Shown here: positions 7,686 through 15,003 of the stretch, piece by piece | Layout of the letters: each line of letters starts with the position of its first letter | Numbering within the stretch: the stretch's first letter is position 1 | Assembly: GCA_036732565.1 (NCBI GenBank) | Contig: DAINCF010000071.1 | Coordinates: forward strand, 1 to 18,827 | From: JAIVJN01 sp036732565 | GTDB taxonomy: Bacteria; Acidobacteriota; Vicinamibacteria; Vicinamibacterales; UBA2999 | Length of the DNA: 18,827 nucleotides | Reading direction: 5' to 3' | Notes under the pieces: generated by a model | What the model was told of the DNA's origin: nothing | What the model saw: only the letters and a program-made list of their open reading frames with translations | Databases searched by the model: none | Program-made: the position numbers and the translations under genes

Positions 7686-8624
7686 ATGAGCCCGTTTCTC
7701 GACTCGCGCCACCTGCGGCTCGTCGCCGAGGTCGCCCGCACGGAGAGCGTCACGCGCGCCGCCGAGCGCCTCAACGTCACGCAATCCGCCGTCAGCCATC
7801 AGATCCGCGAGCTCGAGGACAGACTGGGCACCCCGCTCTTCGTAAGATCCGGACGACGGATGCTGCTCACGCCGGCCGGGCGGCTCCTCGCCGACGCTGC
7901 CACGCCCGTGCTCGATGCCATCGGAGAAGCCGAAGCCAAGGTCTCGCAGCTGGCTCGCAACATCGCCGGCGAGCTTCGGATCTCGGCCCACTGCCACACC
8001 GGATACCACTGGCTGCCGGCGCTGGTCGACGGACTGCGCCGCCGCTACCCCACCTTCGAGGTCCGCATCTCGCCCGAATACACGCTGAACCCGATCGGCG
8101 CGTTGCTCGACGCCAAGCTCGATCTCGCGATCATGAACGATGCTTCCAACGATCCCCGCGTGCGGTATCGAGAGCTCTTCGACGACGAGCACGTCGCCGT
8201 CGTGCATCCGCGGCACGCCTGGGCGGGACGGGCCTTCGTCACGCCGGAGGCCCTGGTCACCGAGCAGCTCTATCTCTACTCACGATCGATCGACGACAGC
8301 TTCATCGTGCAGCGAGTCCTGCGGCCCGCCGGCATCGAGCTTCAGCGCGTCACCTATCTGCAGTTGACCGAGGGCATTCTCGAGATGATCAAGGCCGACA
8401 TGGGTGTCAGCGTGCTGCCCAAGTGGTCCATCGTCAACGTCCTCGCATCGGGTGACGTCGTGGCCATCCGCATCACCAAGTCGGGCGTGTTCCGCAAGTG
8501 GTACGCCGCGACGCTCAGCGGGATGACGCCGACGCCGTTCATGGAGGAATTCATCCGCCTGCTGATCAAGCAGGGACCGGCGGCGAAGAAAGTGGCGCGG
8601 CGCCACCACTCCCTAGCCTCGTAG
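7686..8624 (+). CDS. LysR-family transcriptional regulator, MetR-like
   Basis: A 312-residue protein of normal LysR length. The N-terminal winged helix-turn-helix covers about residues 8-66 (SVTRAAERLNVTQSAVSHQI, then RELEDRLGTPLFVR). The effector-binding domain covers about 95-300. The phrase HCHTGYHWLPALV (102-114), the later VLRPAGIEL and the MGVSVLPKWSIV region resemble enterobacterial MetR more than a generic LysR protein. MetR activates methionine-biosynthesis genes with homocysteine as co-effector. No met gene is in this window, so only the subfamily resemblance is claimed. Upstream ATGs at 7654, 7667 and 7670 are out of frame, so 7686 is used even though its ribosome-binding site is weak. 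It is divergent from the TonB receptor and overlaps the convergent permease gene by 12 nt. LysR proteins commonly control the divergent neighbour, here the receptor. Confidence 0.88.
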   Translation: MSPFLDSRHLRLVAEVARTESVTRAAERLNVTQSAVSHQIRELEDRLGTPLFVRSGRRMLLTPAGRLLADAATPVLDAIGEAEAKVSQLARNIAGELRISAHCHTGYHWLPALVDGLRRRYPTFEVRISPEYTLNPIGALLDAKLDLAIMNDASNDPRVRYRELFDDEHVAVVHPRHAWAGRAFVTPEALVTEQLYLYSRSIDDSFIVQRVLRPAGIELQRVTYLQLTEGILEMIKADMGVSVLPKWSIVNVLASGDVVAIRITKSGVFRKWYAATLSGMTPTPFMEEFIRLLIKQGPAAKKVARRHHSLAS

Positions 8625-11027
8625 CACCTCCGCGGGGTGAACGCGAAAGATGCGTATCGCCGGCAGGAGCGCGGCGGCGATGCCGCTGGCGGCGATCACG
8701 GTCATCGAGATTCCGGTCGTGATGGCATCGACAGCGCCGACGTTCTCCATGGCGCGCGCAAGCAGCGTGCACAACGCCGCCCCGCCGGCGAGACCCGCGA
8801 CCGAGCCAATCGCCAGATCGCGTACCGATTCGAGTAGCACGAGGCGGACGACCGCCGCGGGTGCCGATCCGAGCGCCAGCCGAACCGCGAATTCTCGTGT
8901 GCGATTGACGACGCTGCGATACGTCACGCCCGAAATGCCGACGGCCGCCAGCACGAGGCCGAGCCCGGCGATGATGCCGAGCACCATCGTGCGAAAACGC
9001 TCTGGCGCGCTCGACTCGCGCACGAACACCTCGAGTGGCTGCGCTCGGCGCAGCGGCAGAGACGAGTCAATGGCACGCAACGCCTCCCTGACGGCCGGCA
9101 GCAGCGAGGCCGGATCGACGGCCGTGCGGATCACGAACGCGACCGGCACGCTCGAGTTGTTGTTCTGCGCCCAGGGCAGATACAACGTCGACTCCGGCTG
9201 CTGCGTGAGGCTCACGTCGAACACATCGTCGACGACGCCGACGATGGTCAGCGGCGGCGCGTTCGGCGCGTTCCGAACCAGGATCTGCCCGACGGGGTCG
9301 GTGCCCTGAAACAGGCTTTCGGCAAACCTCCTGCTGACCACCGCCACGTGCGGCCGTTCGACGACATCCTCGTCGGTGAAACCGCGTCCTTGGAGGATCT
9401 TGATCTGCATCGCCTTGAAATAGTCCGGGCTGATGCGGCGAAACTGCACCGTGTGGGGTTGACCATCCGGCGTCGGGCGGTCTTTGACGGTGATCAGCGT
9501 TTGATAGGAGAAGCCAGGCACGAACGCGTTCTGCGTCATCCCGACCGAGACGACGCCCGGCAATCCGCGGACGGCATCCAACATTCTTCGCACGACCGCT
9601 GCGCGCAGCTCCGGCGTCTTGTAGTCGGCGTCGGGGAGTCGAATTTGAGCGGTCAGGACGCCAGCCGGTTCGTAACCGGGACTGCGCTGCGACAATTCGC
9701 GCAGGCCCTGGACCAGCACCGCTCCCGCCATCACGAGCGCGAGACACAGCGCCACCTCGACCGAGACCAACGCGCGCTGCAGGCGCGCCGCAACCGGCGA
9801 GCCCGTCGTCCTGGCACCGCTTGCGGCGATCCCAATTGACATCTGTCCGCGCACCGCATGAATCGCCGGCACCGCGGCGGCGCCAGTCGCCGTCAGAATC
9901 GCCGCCGCCGCGCTGAAGACCTGTACGCGCCAGTCAATCGCGACCACCCCCAAGGTGCGGGCGATCGCGGGATCGATCGCGAGCAGCGCCGGCACGGCGG
10001 CCCACGCCAGCGCCAGCCCTGGAATGAGGCCGCTGACGCACACGATGAGGAGCTCCGCCAGGTGCACTCGCAGGATGTCGCGCTTCGAGGCGCCGAGGGC
10101 AAGGCGCAGGGAGAGCTCACTCGATCGCGCGACGGCCTGTGCCGAGGTCAGGTTGGCGATGTTCCCGCAGGCGATCAGCAGAACAATTGCCGTGGCTGCG
10201 AACAGCATCAGCAGCGCCGCGCGCATCGATCCGTACTGCCACTCGCGGGCGAGCTCCACTCCCAGCGTCCACCCCGTATGTGTCTGGGGAAACGCCTGCG
10301 CCAGCCGGCGTGAGATCGACGCCACCTCGTCGCGTGCCTGGGCGAGCGACACGCCAGGTGCGAGCTCGGCGACCGCAACGACCGTTCGCGTCGGACTGCG
10401 TGGCTGCGGCTCGGAGCTGACGACGAGCGGCGTGAAGATCTGCGCGTCCAGCAACGGCGCCGAAAACGCGGGAGCGAGGATACCGACGATCGTGTGGGGC
10501 TGACCGTCGATGACCAAGGGCGATCCGAGCACGCTGCCCGAGCCGAGGGCGTCGCGCCAATAGCGGTCGGTAATGACCGCAACGAAGTGCCCGGGCTCCC
10601 CTTCGCTGTCCAGGAACGATCGCCCTTGCTGGATCGGCGCCGCTATCATCGGGAGCAGTCCAGGTGTGACCGCGCCAGTCTGCGCGACGCCAGGCTCGCG
10701 GCCGCGGGTCACCACACGCTCGGTCAAGTAGAAGCCCTCCATCCGCGCCAACGTGCGAGCGCGCTCGCGCAAGAGCGCCACTTCCATCTGCTGGAGCGGA
10801 TTCCGCTGGGGGACGGACGTCGTGCCAGGCGGCTGCCCGAACAGATGCATGACCTCGCCGGTGGTGGCGAACGGCATCGGCCGCAGCAGCGTCGCATTGA
10901 CGACGGCAAACATCGCGGCGTTGGCGCCGAGCACCAGCGCCAGCGTCGCCGCACAAGTGAAGAAGTACGCCTTGCGCTGAAGCAGCGAACGCCATGCTTG
11001 CCGCAGTTCCCTCGCGAATGTCGCCAT
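8613..11027 (-). CDS. ADOP-type FtsX/MacB permease, complete
   Basis: An 804-residue inner-membrane protein with duplicated architecture. It has a first N-terminal transmembrane anchor (about 22-45, FTCAATLALVLGANAAMFAVV) and a MacB-like periplasmic domain (about 50-265). The first FtsX block covers about 268-400 (LLMLFAATAIVLLIACGNIAN, coupling loop RSSELSLRLALGAS). A second anchor (about 420-442) and second periplasmic domain follow. The terminal FtsX block covers about 680-804 (GLVLAAVGISGVTYR, TREFAVRLALGSA, ending HPAEVLRG). MacB-like permeases work with an ABC ATPase as mechanotransmission systems. ADOP members are usually orphan, and no ATPase is visible here. The start ATG at 11027 has only a weak purine tract upstream. 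The 3' end overlaps the convergent LysR gene by 12 nt. The substrate is unknown. Confidence 0.9.
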   Translation of the reverse strand: MATFARELRQAWRSLLQRKAYFFTCAATLALVLGANAAMFAVVNATLLRPMPFATTGEVMHLFGQPPGTTSVPQRNPLQQMEVALLRERARTLARMEGFYLTERVVTRGREPGVAQTGAVTPGLLPMIAAPIQQGRSFLDSEGEPGHFVAVITDRYWRDALGSGSVLGSPLVIDGQPHTIVGILAPAFSAPLLDAQIFTPLVVSSEPQPRSPTRTVVAVAELAPGVSLAQARDEVASISRRLAQAFPQTHTGWTLGVELAREWQYGSMRAALLMLFAATAIVLLIACGNIANLTSAQAVARSSELSLRLALGASKRDILRVHLAELLIVCVSGLIPGLALAWAAVPALLAIDPAIARTLGVVAIDWRVQVFSAAAAILTATGAAAVPAIHAVRGQMSIGIAASGARTTGSPVAARLQRALVSVEVALCLALVMAGAVLVQGLRELSQRSPGYEPAGVLTAQIRLPDADYKTPELRAAVVRRMLDAVRGLPGVVSVGMTQNAFVPGFSYQTLITVKDRPTPDGQPHTVQFRRISPDYFKAMQIKILQGRGFTDEDVVERPHVAVVSRRFAESLFQGTDPVGQILVRNAPNAPPLTIVGVVDDVFDVSLTQQPESTLYLPWAQNNNSSVPVAFVIRTAVDPASLLPAVREALRAIDSSLPLRRAQPLEVFVRESSAPERFRTMVLGIIAGLGLVLAAVGISGVTYRSVVNRTREFAVRLALGSAPAAVVRLVLLESVRDLAIGSVAGLAGGAALCTLLARAMENVGAVDAITTGISMTVIAASGIAAALLPAIRIFRVHPAEVLRG

Positions 11028-11071
11028 CGCCCGACTCTACCGTTCGGGACTCATCAAACACAGTGTCATTT

Positions 11072-11089
11072 CCTCATCGAATCATGAGG
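11072..11089. promoter_or_regulatory. Inverted repeat upstream of the ADOP gene
   Basis: CCTCAT (11072-11077) and ATGAGG (11084-11089) are perfect 6-bp inverted arms with a 6-nt spacer, 45-62 nt before the permease start. The position would suit an operator or leader element. No regulator gene is adjacent on the permease's upstream side, so its use is speculative. Confidence 0.25.
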
Positions 11090-11101
11090 GGATTTCACGA
11101 T

Positions 11102-11125
11102 CGGGCGAGCGGCGGCGTTCGCCCG
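11102..11125 (-). terminator. Possible hairpin downstream of the PIN toxin gene
   Basis: CGGGCGA (11102-11108) pairs with TCGCCCG (11119-11125) around a 10-nt loop, 68 nt downstream of the toxin stop on the - strand. No U-run follows, so termination is uncertain. It would separate the toxin transcript from the ADOP gene. Confidence 0.25.
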
Positions 11126-11193
11126 CACCGAGCCTCCCGCTCGACCCTCCGTCCGTCGGCGGCCCAGCGAGGGGCTGGCAGCAAGCATCTCGA

Positions 11194-11673
11194 TCACGCT
11201 TTCGCCCGACGCCGTACCTCTTCGATTACACGACGGCGGCTTCGAAAATCCATGCCCTGGAGATCGAGCAACGCTCGCTCCATGTCAAGCAGGCCACGCC
11301 AAGCCCCTTGGAGCAGAACACCCAAGGTACCCGTAACGGTGAGCCCCTGCTCGCGCGCCAGACGTACACCGAGTCTCTCGTCCATGAGTAGCAGATCGGC
11401 GTGCTCTCGCTTCGCCAGCTGAATGGCTTGGCGCTCTCCGGGATCTAGCCTCGCCAATCGCATGTCGGGCGCATCGGCCACGTCCTCGACCACTAGCCAA
11501 GGCGGTACGCTAGTCAACCACGCGCGTACGGCTGCGAGCGCCCGCGGATGGCCGAGCTCTTCAACGACCGCCAACGGCACGAACACACGTTCGTAAAGCG
11601 CGGGCAAGACGTGGTCACAGTTGATCTGGATGAGGTAGTTTAGCGGAGACGTGTCAGCAACAACGACGATCAC
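11194..11673 (-). CDS. PIN-domain toxin (DUF3368-like ribonuclease), complete but without intact antitoxin
   Basis: The start is set at the GTG at 11671-11673, which overlaps the stop of the antitoxin remnant as GTGA, the coupling expected in this toxin-antitoxin family. An ATG further upstream would add 34 residues that read through the antitoxin remnant in the wrong frame. The 159-residue product starts MIVVVADTSPLNYLI. The acidic residues of a PIN nuclease are present: D7, E38/E39 (VVEEL), E80 (DPGERQAIQLA) and D98 (LLLMDERLG). The DUF3368 signature GTLGVLLQ (115-122) follows. VapC-type PIN toxins cut RNA using Mg2+ held by these acids. The usual partner is a UPF0175 antitoxin directly upstream, of which only a fragment is left. 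GC over 11341-11400 is 39/60, similar to the host. Whether the toxin is expressed or active is unknown. Confidence 0.85.
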   Translation of the reverse strand: MIVVVADTSPLNYLIQINCDHVLPALYERVFVPLAVVEELGHPRALAAVRAWLTSVPPWLVVEDVADAPDMRLARLDPGERQAIQLAKREHADLLLMDERLGVRLAREQGLTVTGTLGVLLQGAWRGLLDMERALLDLQGMDFRSRRRVIEEVRRRAKA

Positions 11674-11750
11674 GATCTGCGCATCAGGCCGCTGGCCTCG
11701 AGCCACTCGAGCGTCTTGAGATCCTGCTCGAGATCCTCGACATCGTATCG
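11670..11750 (-). pseudogene. C-terminal remnant of a UPF0175-like antitoxin
   Basis: In the third frame of the - strand, codons 11750 to 11670 read RYDVEDLEQDLKTLEWLEAS followed by GLMRRS and TGA. UPF0175 antitoxins, the known partners of DUF3368 PIN toxins, typically end with a Y-[DT]-x-E-D-L-x-x-D-L-x-T-L segment, which this matches. The TGA (11672-11670) overlaps the toxin GTG by GTGA, as in intact pairs. A stop codon (TAG) lies immediately upstream in this frame, and no antitoxin body or start codon precedes it: the DNA there belongs to the ATPase gene. About 60 N-terminal residues, including the DNA-binding part, appear lost. The fragment is short, so family assignment rests on this tail plus position. 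Confidence 0.65.
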
Positions 11751-12931
11751 CTAATCTGTGGGTTGCCATCGGCATATTGGATGCATGCGTTGAAGAAGTG
11801 AATCACGTCCCGCGGATGCATCAGCGTCCGCTCCAACATGAAATCCGTTACCTTCTCCCCGGACACTCGCTTTGGCATCACATCCAGGTGGGTCACCCGC
11901 GCACTGGTATACGAACGTCGCACCAAGTGCTCGACGCGGCGATCGAGCACCGCAACGAGATTCTCTCGGCTCCAGTGAAGGCGGACGATATCACCCTCGT
12001 ACTTCTCTTCCTGAAATCCAGCATCGCGGGTGTGGCTAAAGACGCGGTCCACCAGATCCAAGCGCAGCCCCACGATGATCTTGGCATGCCGAACCTTGTG
12101 AAACTCGCGCACCGTCTCCAGCAGAGCGCGAATCAGGCTGTATCGCAGACGATCATCGGCCCAGTCCTCGTCCAAGCGATCAATGACGACGTAGAACTGC
12201 TGCTGTGGGTCATCCAGGATCTCATCCAGCAGTCCGATCATCTCAGCTAGTTCGCGGACCTGAATCTGGTTGACGACCACTTGAGCGCGCTGCACGATCT
12301 CGCTTTTCTGCTCGGCCGAGAGCGACTTGGCCGCATCGATTCCGAATGTGACAGGAAATGTCGCACCAGATGACAACGACGCTTTGATGTCCTGTTCTAC
12401 CTTCTGCGTCACTTCTTTGATTCGATGATCGGTATCTTCCCAAAACCGATCACCATAGATCTTCATGTAGTCGAGTACGCGCTTGAGGTTCGATTGCCGT
12501 TTCGTGTCGAACCTGTCGCGAAGCTTATCGAACAGGTTCTTGGTCGACAGCTCTGAATCCAGCGCAGAGTGACGTCGAATCAGCTCGACTATCAAGACGT
12601 GACGCCACAGCAAACGGAAGAAAATGTCGATCTTGACGCCCAGGCTAAACACGAACTGCAGAATGTTTGAATTCGCAATGTGGTTGATCGCCAGTTGCTC
12701 CGGCGGAAGGACGATGACATTATCGGCCACATCCTGTAGGCGACGGATCAACGCCGTCTTACCTGAACCGGTACGTCCGACGATGATTCGTCGCGCGTCG
12801 GCACAGTTCCGCAGCACATCGATCTGGCCGGTGTCCACGAAGCATGTCGAGAGAAACTCCTGGTCCTGCTGCGCGTCGGGCGCACCGATGGTATCCAGTT
12901 TGCGAAAACGATAGGTCTCGTTCTTGGCCAT
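11684..12931 (-). CDS. P-loop ATPase (Sll1717-like / AAA-type), apparently truncated and fused at its 3' end
   Basis: The ATG at 12931 has GGAG (12939-12942) 7 nt upstream and begins MAKNETYRF, giving 415 residues. Walker A is GRTGSGKT (52-59) and Walker B is YVVIDRLDED (247-256). A sensor-1-like strand IIVGLR (285-290) and a sensor-2-like HPRDVIHFFN (372-381) follow. This matches P-loop ATPases related to the ORC/STAND side of the AAA class, found scattered in accessory DNA. The role is unknown; a defence or signalling job is only a guess. After NPQIS (390-394) the sequence becomes serine/arginine-rich low-complexity and stops at 11684. That stretch is the antitoxin remnant read in another frame, so the native C-terminal region, usually tens of residues longer in such ATPases, seems missing. 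GC over 12601-12720 is 61/120, well below the neighbours, suggesting acquisition by transfer. The stop lies 10 nt before the toxin start. Confidence 0.75.
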   Translation of the reverse strand: MAKNETYRFRKLDTIGAPDAQQDQEFLSTCFVDTGQIDVLRNCADARRIIVGRTGSGKTALIRRLQDVADNVIVLPPEQLAINHIANSNILQFVFSLGVKIDIFFRLLWRHVLIVELIRRHSALDSELSTKNLFDKLRDRFDTKRQSNLKRVLDYMKIYGDRFWEDTDHRIKEVTQKVEQDIKASLSSGATFPVTFGIDAAKSLSAEQKSEIVQRAQVVVNQIQVRELAEMIGLLDEILDDPQQQFYVVIDRLDEDWADDRLRYSLIRALLETVREFHKVRHAKIIVGLRLDLVDRVFSHTRDAGFQEEKYEGDIVRLHWSRENLVAVLDRRVEHLVRRSYTSARVTHLDVMPKRVSGEKVTDFMLERTLMHPRDVIHFFNACIQYADGNPQISDTMSRISSRISRRSSGSRPAA

Positions 12932-13434
12932 CTGAATGCTCCGCAGTATCAGCCGGAACGCGAGAAGAAGGGCCATTCTTTCACAGCTTCACCGTCCATG
13001 CGCGCTTCGAGAGGCGCCAGCCTCTCACGCCAAACGCCAGACGAACCGGCGCGCTCGGCAGAGGCCGTAGGCGTCCGGTCCCACGATATATCGGCCGCGC
13101 GCCGACCGCTGGCGAACGTGACGCGATAGTGACTAGCAAGCTGCGGCGGGGCCACCCTCTCCTTCGCTTACAAGGTACGATGCGCGTTCGCGCTGGGTCG
13201 CTTTCCCAAGAACAATGGGCCATCCTGCGTGGTGGTCGTCGCGGATGGACCGCGGCGGCCGTGAAGATGCCGGTGCAGCCGCCACGCGATCCCAACTAGT
13301 CCGAGGCCTCACCGACTCGACCTGCGTTCATCACATCGATGCAAATGTGTATAGTTGGCCGGTGCGGGATGGGACCAACTCGATGAGCCGGTTGGAGACG
13401 TTCATCTCTCACGACCCACTGCACGGAGCCGGCC
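12932..13434. other. 503-nt region without a recognisable gene
   Basis: This separates the divergent ATPase and Rieske-oxidoreductase genes. It must hold the ATPase promoter, which I could not locate, and a candidate promoter for the oxidoreductase at 13327-13355. Short open frames occur on both strands (for example a 68-codon - strand frame at 12949-13155), but none shows a family motif or a good ribosome-binding site. It could be degraded DNA left from the same accessory turnover as the ATPase locus; I recognise nothing specific in it. Confidence 0.5.
13327..13355 (+). promoter_or_regulatory. Candidate sigma-70-like promoter with inverted repeat in the spacer
   Basis: TATAGT (13350-13355) matches five of six -10 positions, and TTCATC (13327-13332) lies 17 nt upstream as a weak -35 (about three of six). 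The spacer holds CACAT (13332-13336) and ATGTG (13345-13349), a perfect 5-bp inverted repeat with an 8-nt gap that could be an operator. It is 79 nt before the oxidoreductase start and is one of the few AT-rich patches nearby. Confidence 0.4.
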
Positions 13435-14976
13435 ATGAGCGAGACGAACGAGCATGCGACCCTCGATCTGTCGAAAGGGATTGCCGCCTCGGCACTGACT
13501 GATGGAGGCATGATCCTCGGGCGCGTGGGTGACGAGGAGGTGGTGCTGGCGCGGTCGGGCAGCGAGCTGTTCGCCATCAGGGCGCATTGTGCGCACTACC
13601 GCGGACCGCTCGTGAAGGGGCTCGTTGTGGGTGACACGGTGCGCTGTCCGTGGCATCACGCGTGCTTCAGCCTCCGCACGGGCGAGGCGCTCCGCGCGCC
13701 CGCGCTGGATCCGATCGCCTGCTGGCGCGTGGAGCAAGAGGGCGACCAGATATTCGTCCGGGAGAAGCTGCCAGCGCGACCAACACCGGCGTCGATGTCG
13801 GCGCGCCCGCTGCCCGCATCGATCGTCATCGTCGGCGGAGGGGCGGCGGGCGTCGCCGCGGCCGAGATGCTGAGGCGCCAGGGGTACGACGGTCCGGTCC
13901 TGCTGATCAGCGCCGATGCCGATCCGCCCGTCGATCGGCCGAACCTGTCGAAGGATTTCCTCGCCGGTGAAGCACAGGACGATTGGATCCCGCTCTGGCC
14001 GAATGACTTCTACGTGGAGCGGCGCATCGAGTTGCTCCTCGGCCGTCGCGTGGTGTCAATCGATCCGGCCCGGCGGACCGTGCGACTCGACGACGGATCG
14101 GAACGTCAGTACGGGTCGCTGCTCCTCGCGACCGGCGCCGATCCCGTGCGGCTGACGATTCCCGGCGCGGACGACAACCAGGTGCGGTACCTCCGCTCGT
14201 TCACGGACAGCCGCGCCATTGTCGAACGGACCGCAACGGCCCGGCATGTGACCGTCGTCGGTGCCAGCTTCATCGGCCTGGAGGTCGCGGCGTCGCTCCG
14301 GGCCCGCGATATCGCCGTCGATGTCGTCGCGCCCGGGAGCACCCCGCTCGAGCGGGTCATGGGCGTCGAAGTGGGACGGTTCGTCCGATCGCTGCACGAG
14401 GCGCACGGCGTGACCTTCCACCTCGGTCAGACGGTGGCCCGGGTTGACGGGCGGACAGTGACGCTCAGCGGCGGCGTCACGCTCGACAGCGACTTCCTGG
14501 TCATCGGCGTCGGTGTCGAACCGGCGCTGGCGATCGCCGAACAGGCCGGACTGGCCATGGATCGTGGCATCGCGGTGAACGAGTACTTGGAGACCAGCGC
14601 GCCTGGCATCTTCGCCGCCGGTGACGTCGCCCGATGGCCCGACTCACATACCGGCGAACGCGTTCGCGTGGAGCACTGGGTGGTCGCCGAGCGCCAGGGG
14701 CAGGTCGCGGCACGCAACATGCTCGGCGCGCGCGAGCGGTTCGATGCGGTGCCGTTCTTCTGGAGCCAGCACTACGACGTCGCGATCAACTACGTTGGCC
14801 ACGCCGAACGCTGGGACGAGGTCTTCATCGACGGCTCGCTCGAGGCGCTCGACTGCTCGGTCGAGTACCGGCGCGGTGGGCGCACGCTGGCGGTCGCGAC
14901 TATCGGCCGCGATCACGCGAGCCTGGAAGCTGAGGTTCGGATGGAGCGCGATCTCCCCGTTCAGGGCTTGCCCTGA
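13435..14976 (+). CDS. Rieske [2Fe-2S] / FAD-dependent NAD(P)H oxidoreductase fusion (AIFM3-like)
   Basis: A 513-residue protein of two parts. Residues 15-110 form a Rieske ferredoxin-like domain with both cluster motifs intact: C52-A-H54 and C71-P-W-H74. Residues 128-513 form a pyridine-nucleotide disulfide-type reductase: FAD dinucleotide motif IVGGGAAGVAAAEMLR (132-147), second nucleotide-binding motif VVGASFIGLEVA (274-285), FAD-binding GIFAAGDVARW (391-401), and a reductase C-terminal domain with FFWSQHYDVAINYVG. This is the layout of AIFM3-like and Rieske-ferredoxin-reductase proteins, which pass electrons from NAD(P)H through FAD to an FeS cluster. The final acceptor is unknown. No oxygenase gene is adjacent. 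CGGAG (13424-13428) lies 6 nt before the ATG. No signal peptide is seen, so it should be cytoplasmic. It ends 27 nt from the convergent ADOP gene. Confidence 0.93.
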   Translation: MSETNEHATLDLSKGIAASALTDGGMILGRVGDEEVVLARSGSELFAIRAHCAHYRGPLVKGLVVGDTVRCPWHHACFSLRTGEALRAPALDPIACWRVEQEGDQIFVREKLPARPTPASMSARPLPASIVIVGGGAAGVAAAEMLRRQGYDGPVLLISADADPPVDRPNLSKDFLAGEAQDDWIPLWPNDFYVERRIELLLGRRVVSIDPARRTVRLDDGSERQYGSLLLATGADPVRLTIPGADDNQVRYLRSFTDSRAIVERTATARHVTVVGASFIGLEVAASLRARDIAVDVVAPGSTPLERVMGVEVGRFVRSLHEAHGVTFHLGQTVARVDGRTVTLSGGVTLDSDFLVIGVGVEPALAIAEQAGLAMDRGIAVNEYLETSAPGIFAAGDVARWPDSHTGERVRVEHWVVAERQGQVAARNMLGARERFDAVPFFWSQHYDVAINYVGHAERWDEVFIDGSLEALDCSVEYRRGGRTLAVATIGRDHASLEAEVRMERDLPVQGLP

Positions 14977-14995
14977 CCGCCAGTACTTTCGGCGG
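14961..14995. terminator. Tandem hairpins between convergent genes
   Basis: Two adjacent stems lie between the convergent stops: TCAGGG (14961-14966) with CCCTGA (14971-14976) around a 4-nt loop, and CCGCC (14977-14981) with GGCGG (14991-14995) around a 9-nt loop. The second loop includes CTTTC, but there is no proper T-run after either stem. They could act as a bidirectional terminator. Confidence 0.35.
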
Positions 14996-15003
14996 CCCTG
15001 TCC

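Noticed and set aside
10117..11061. A 314-codon - strand frame overlapping the ADOP gene in another frame
   Set aside because: Alanine/arginine-rich shadow of the permease, whose membrane segments and FtsX motifs are in the chosen frame.
11674..11775. N-terminal extension of the PIN toxin to an ATG at 11775
   Set aside because: The extension translates the antitoxin remnant and ATPase end out of frame; the GTG at 11673 fits both the PIN N-terminus and the GTGA overlap.
12949..13155. Possible small gene (68 codons, - strand) just upstream of the ATPase
   Set aside because: No family motif and no clear ribosome-binding site; one of several short open frames in this gap, so not called.
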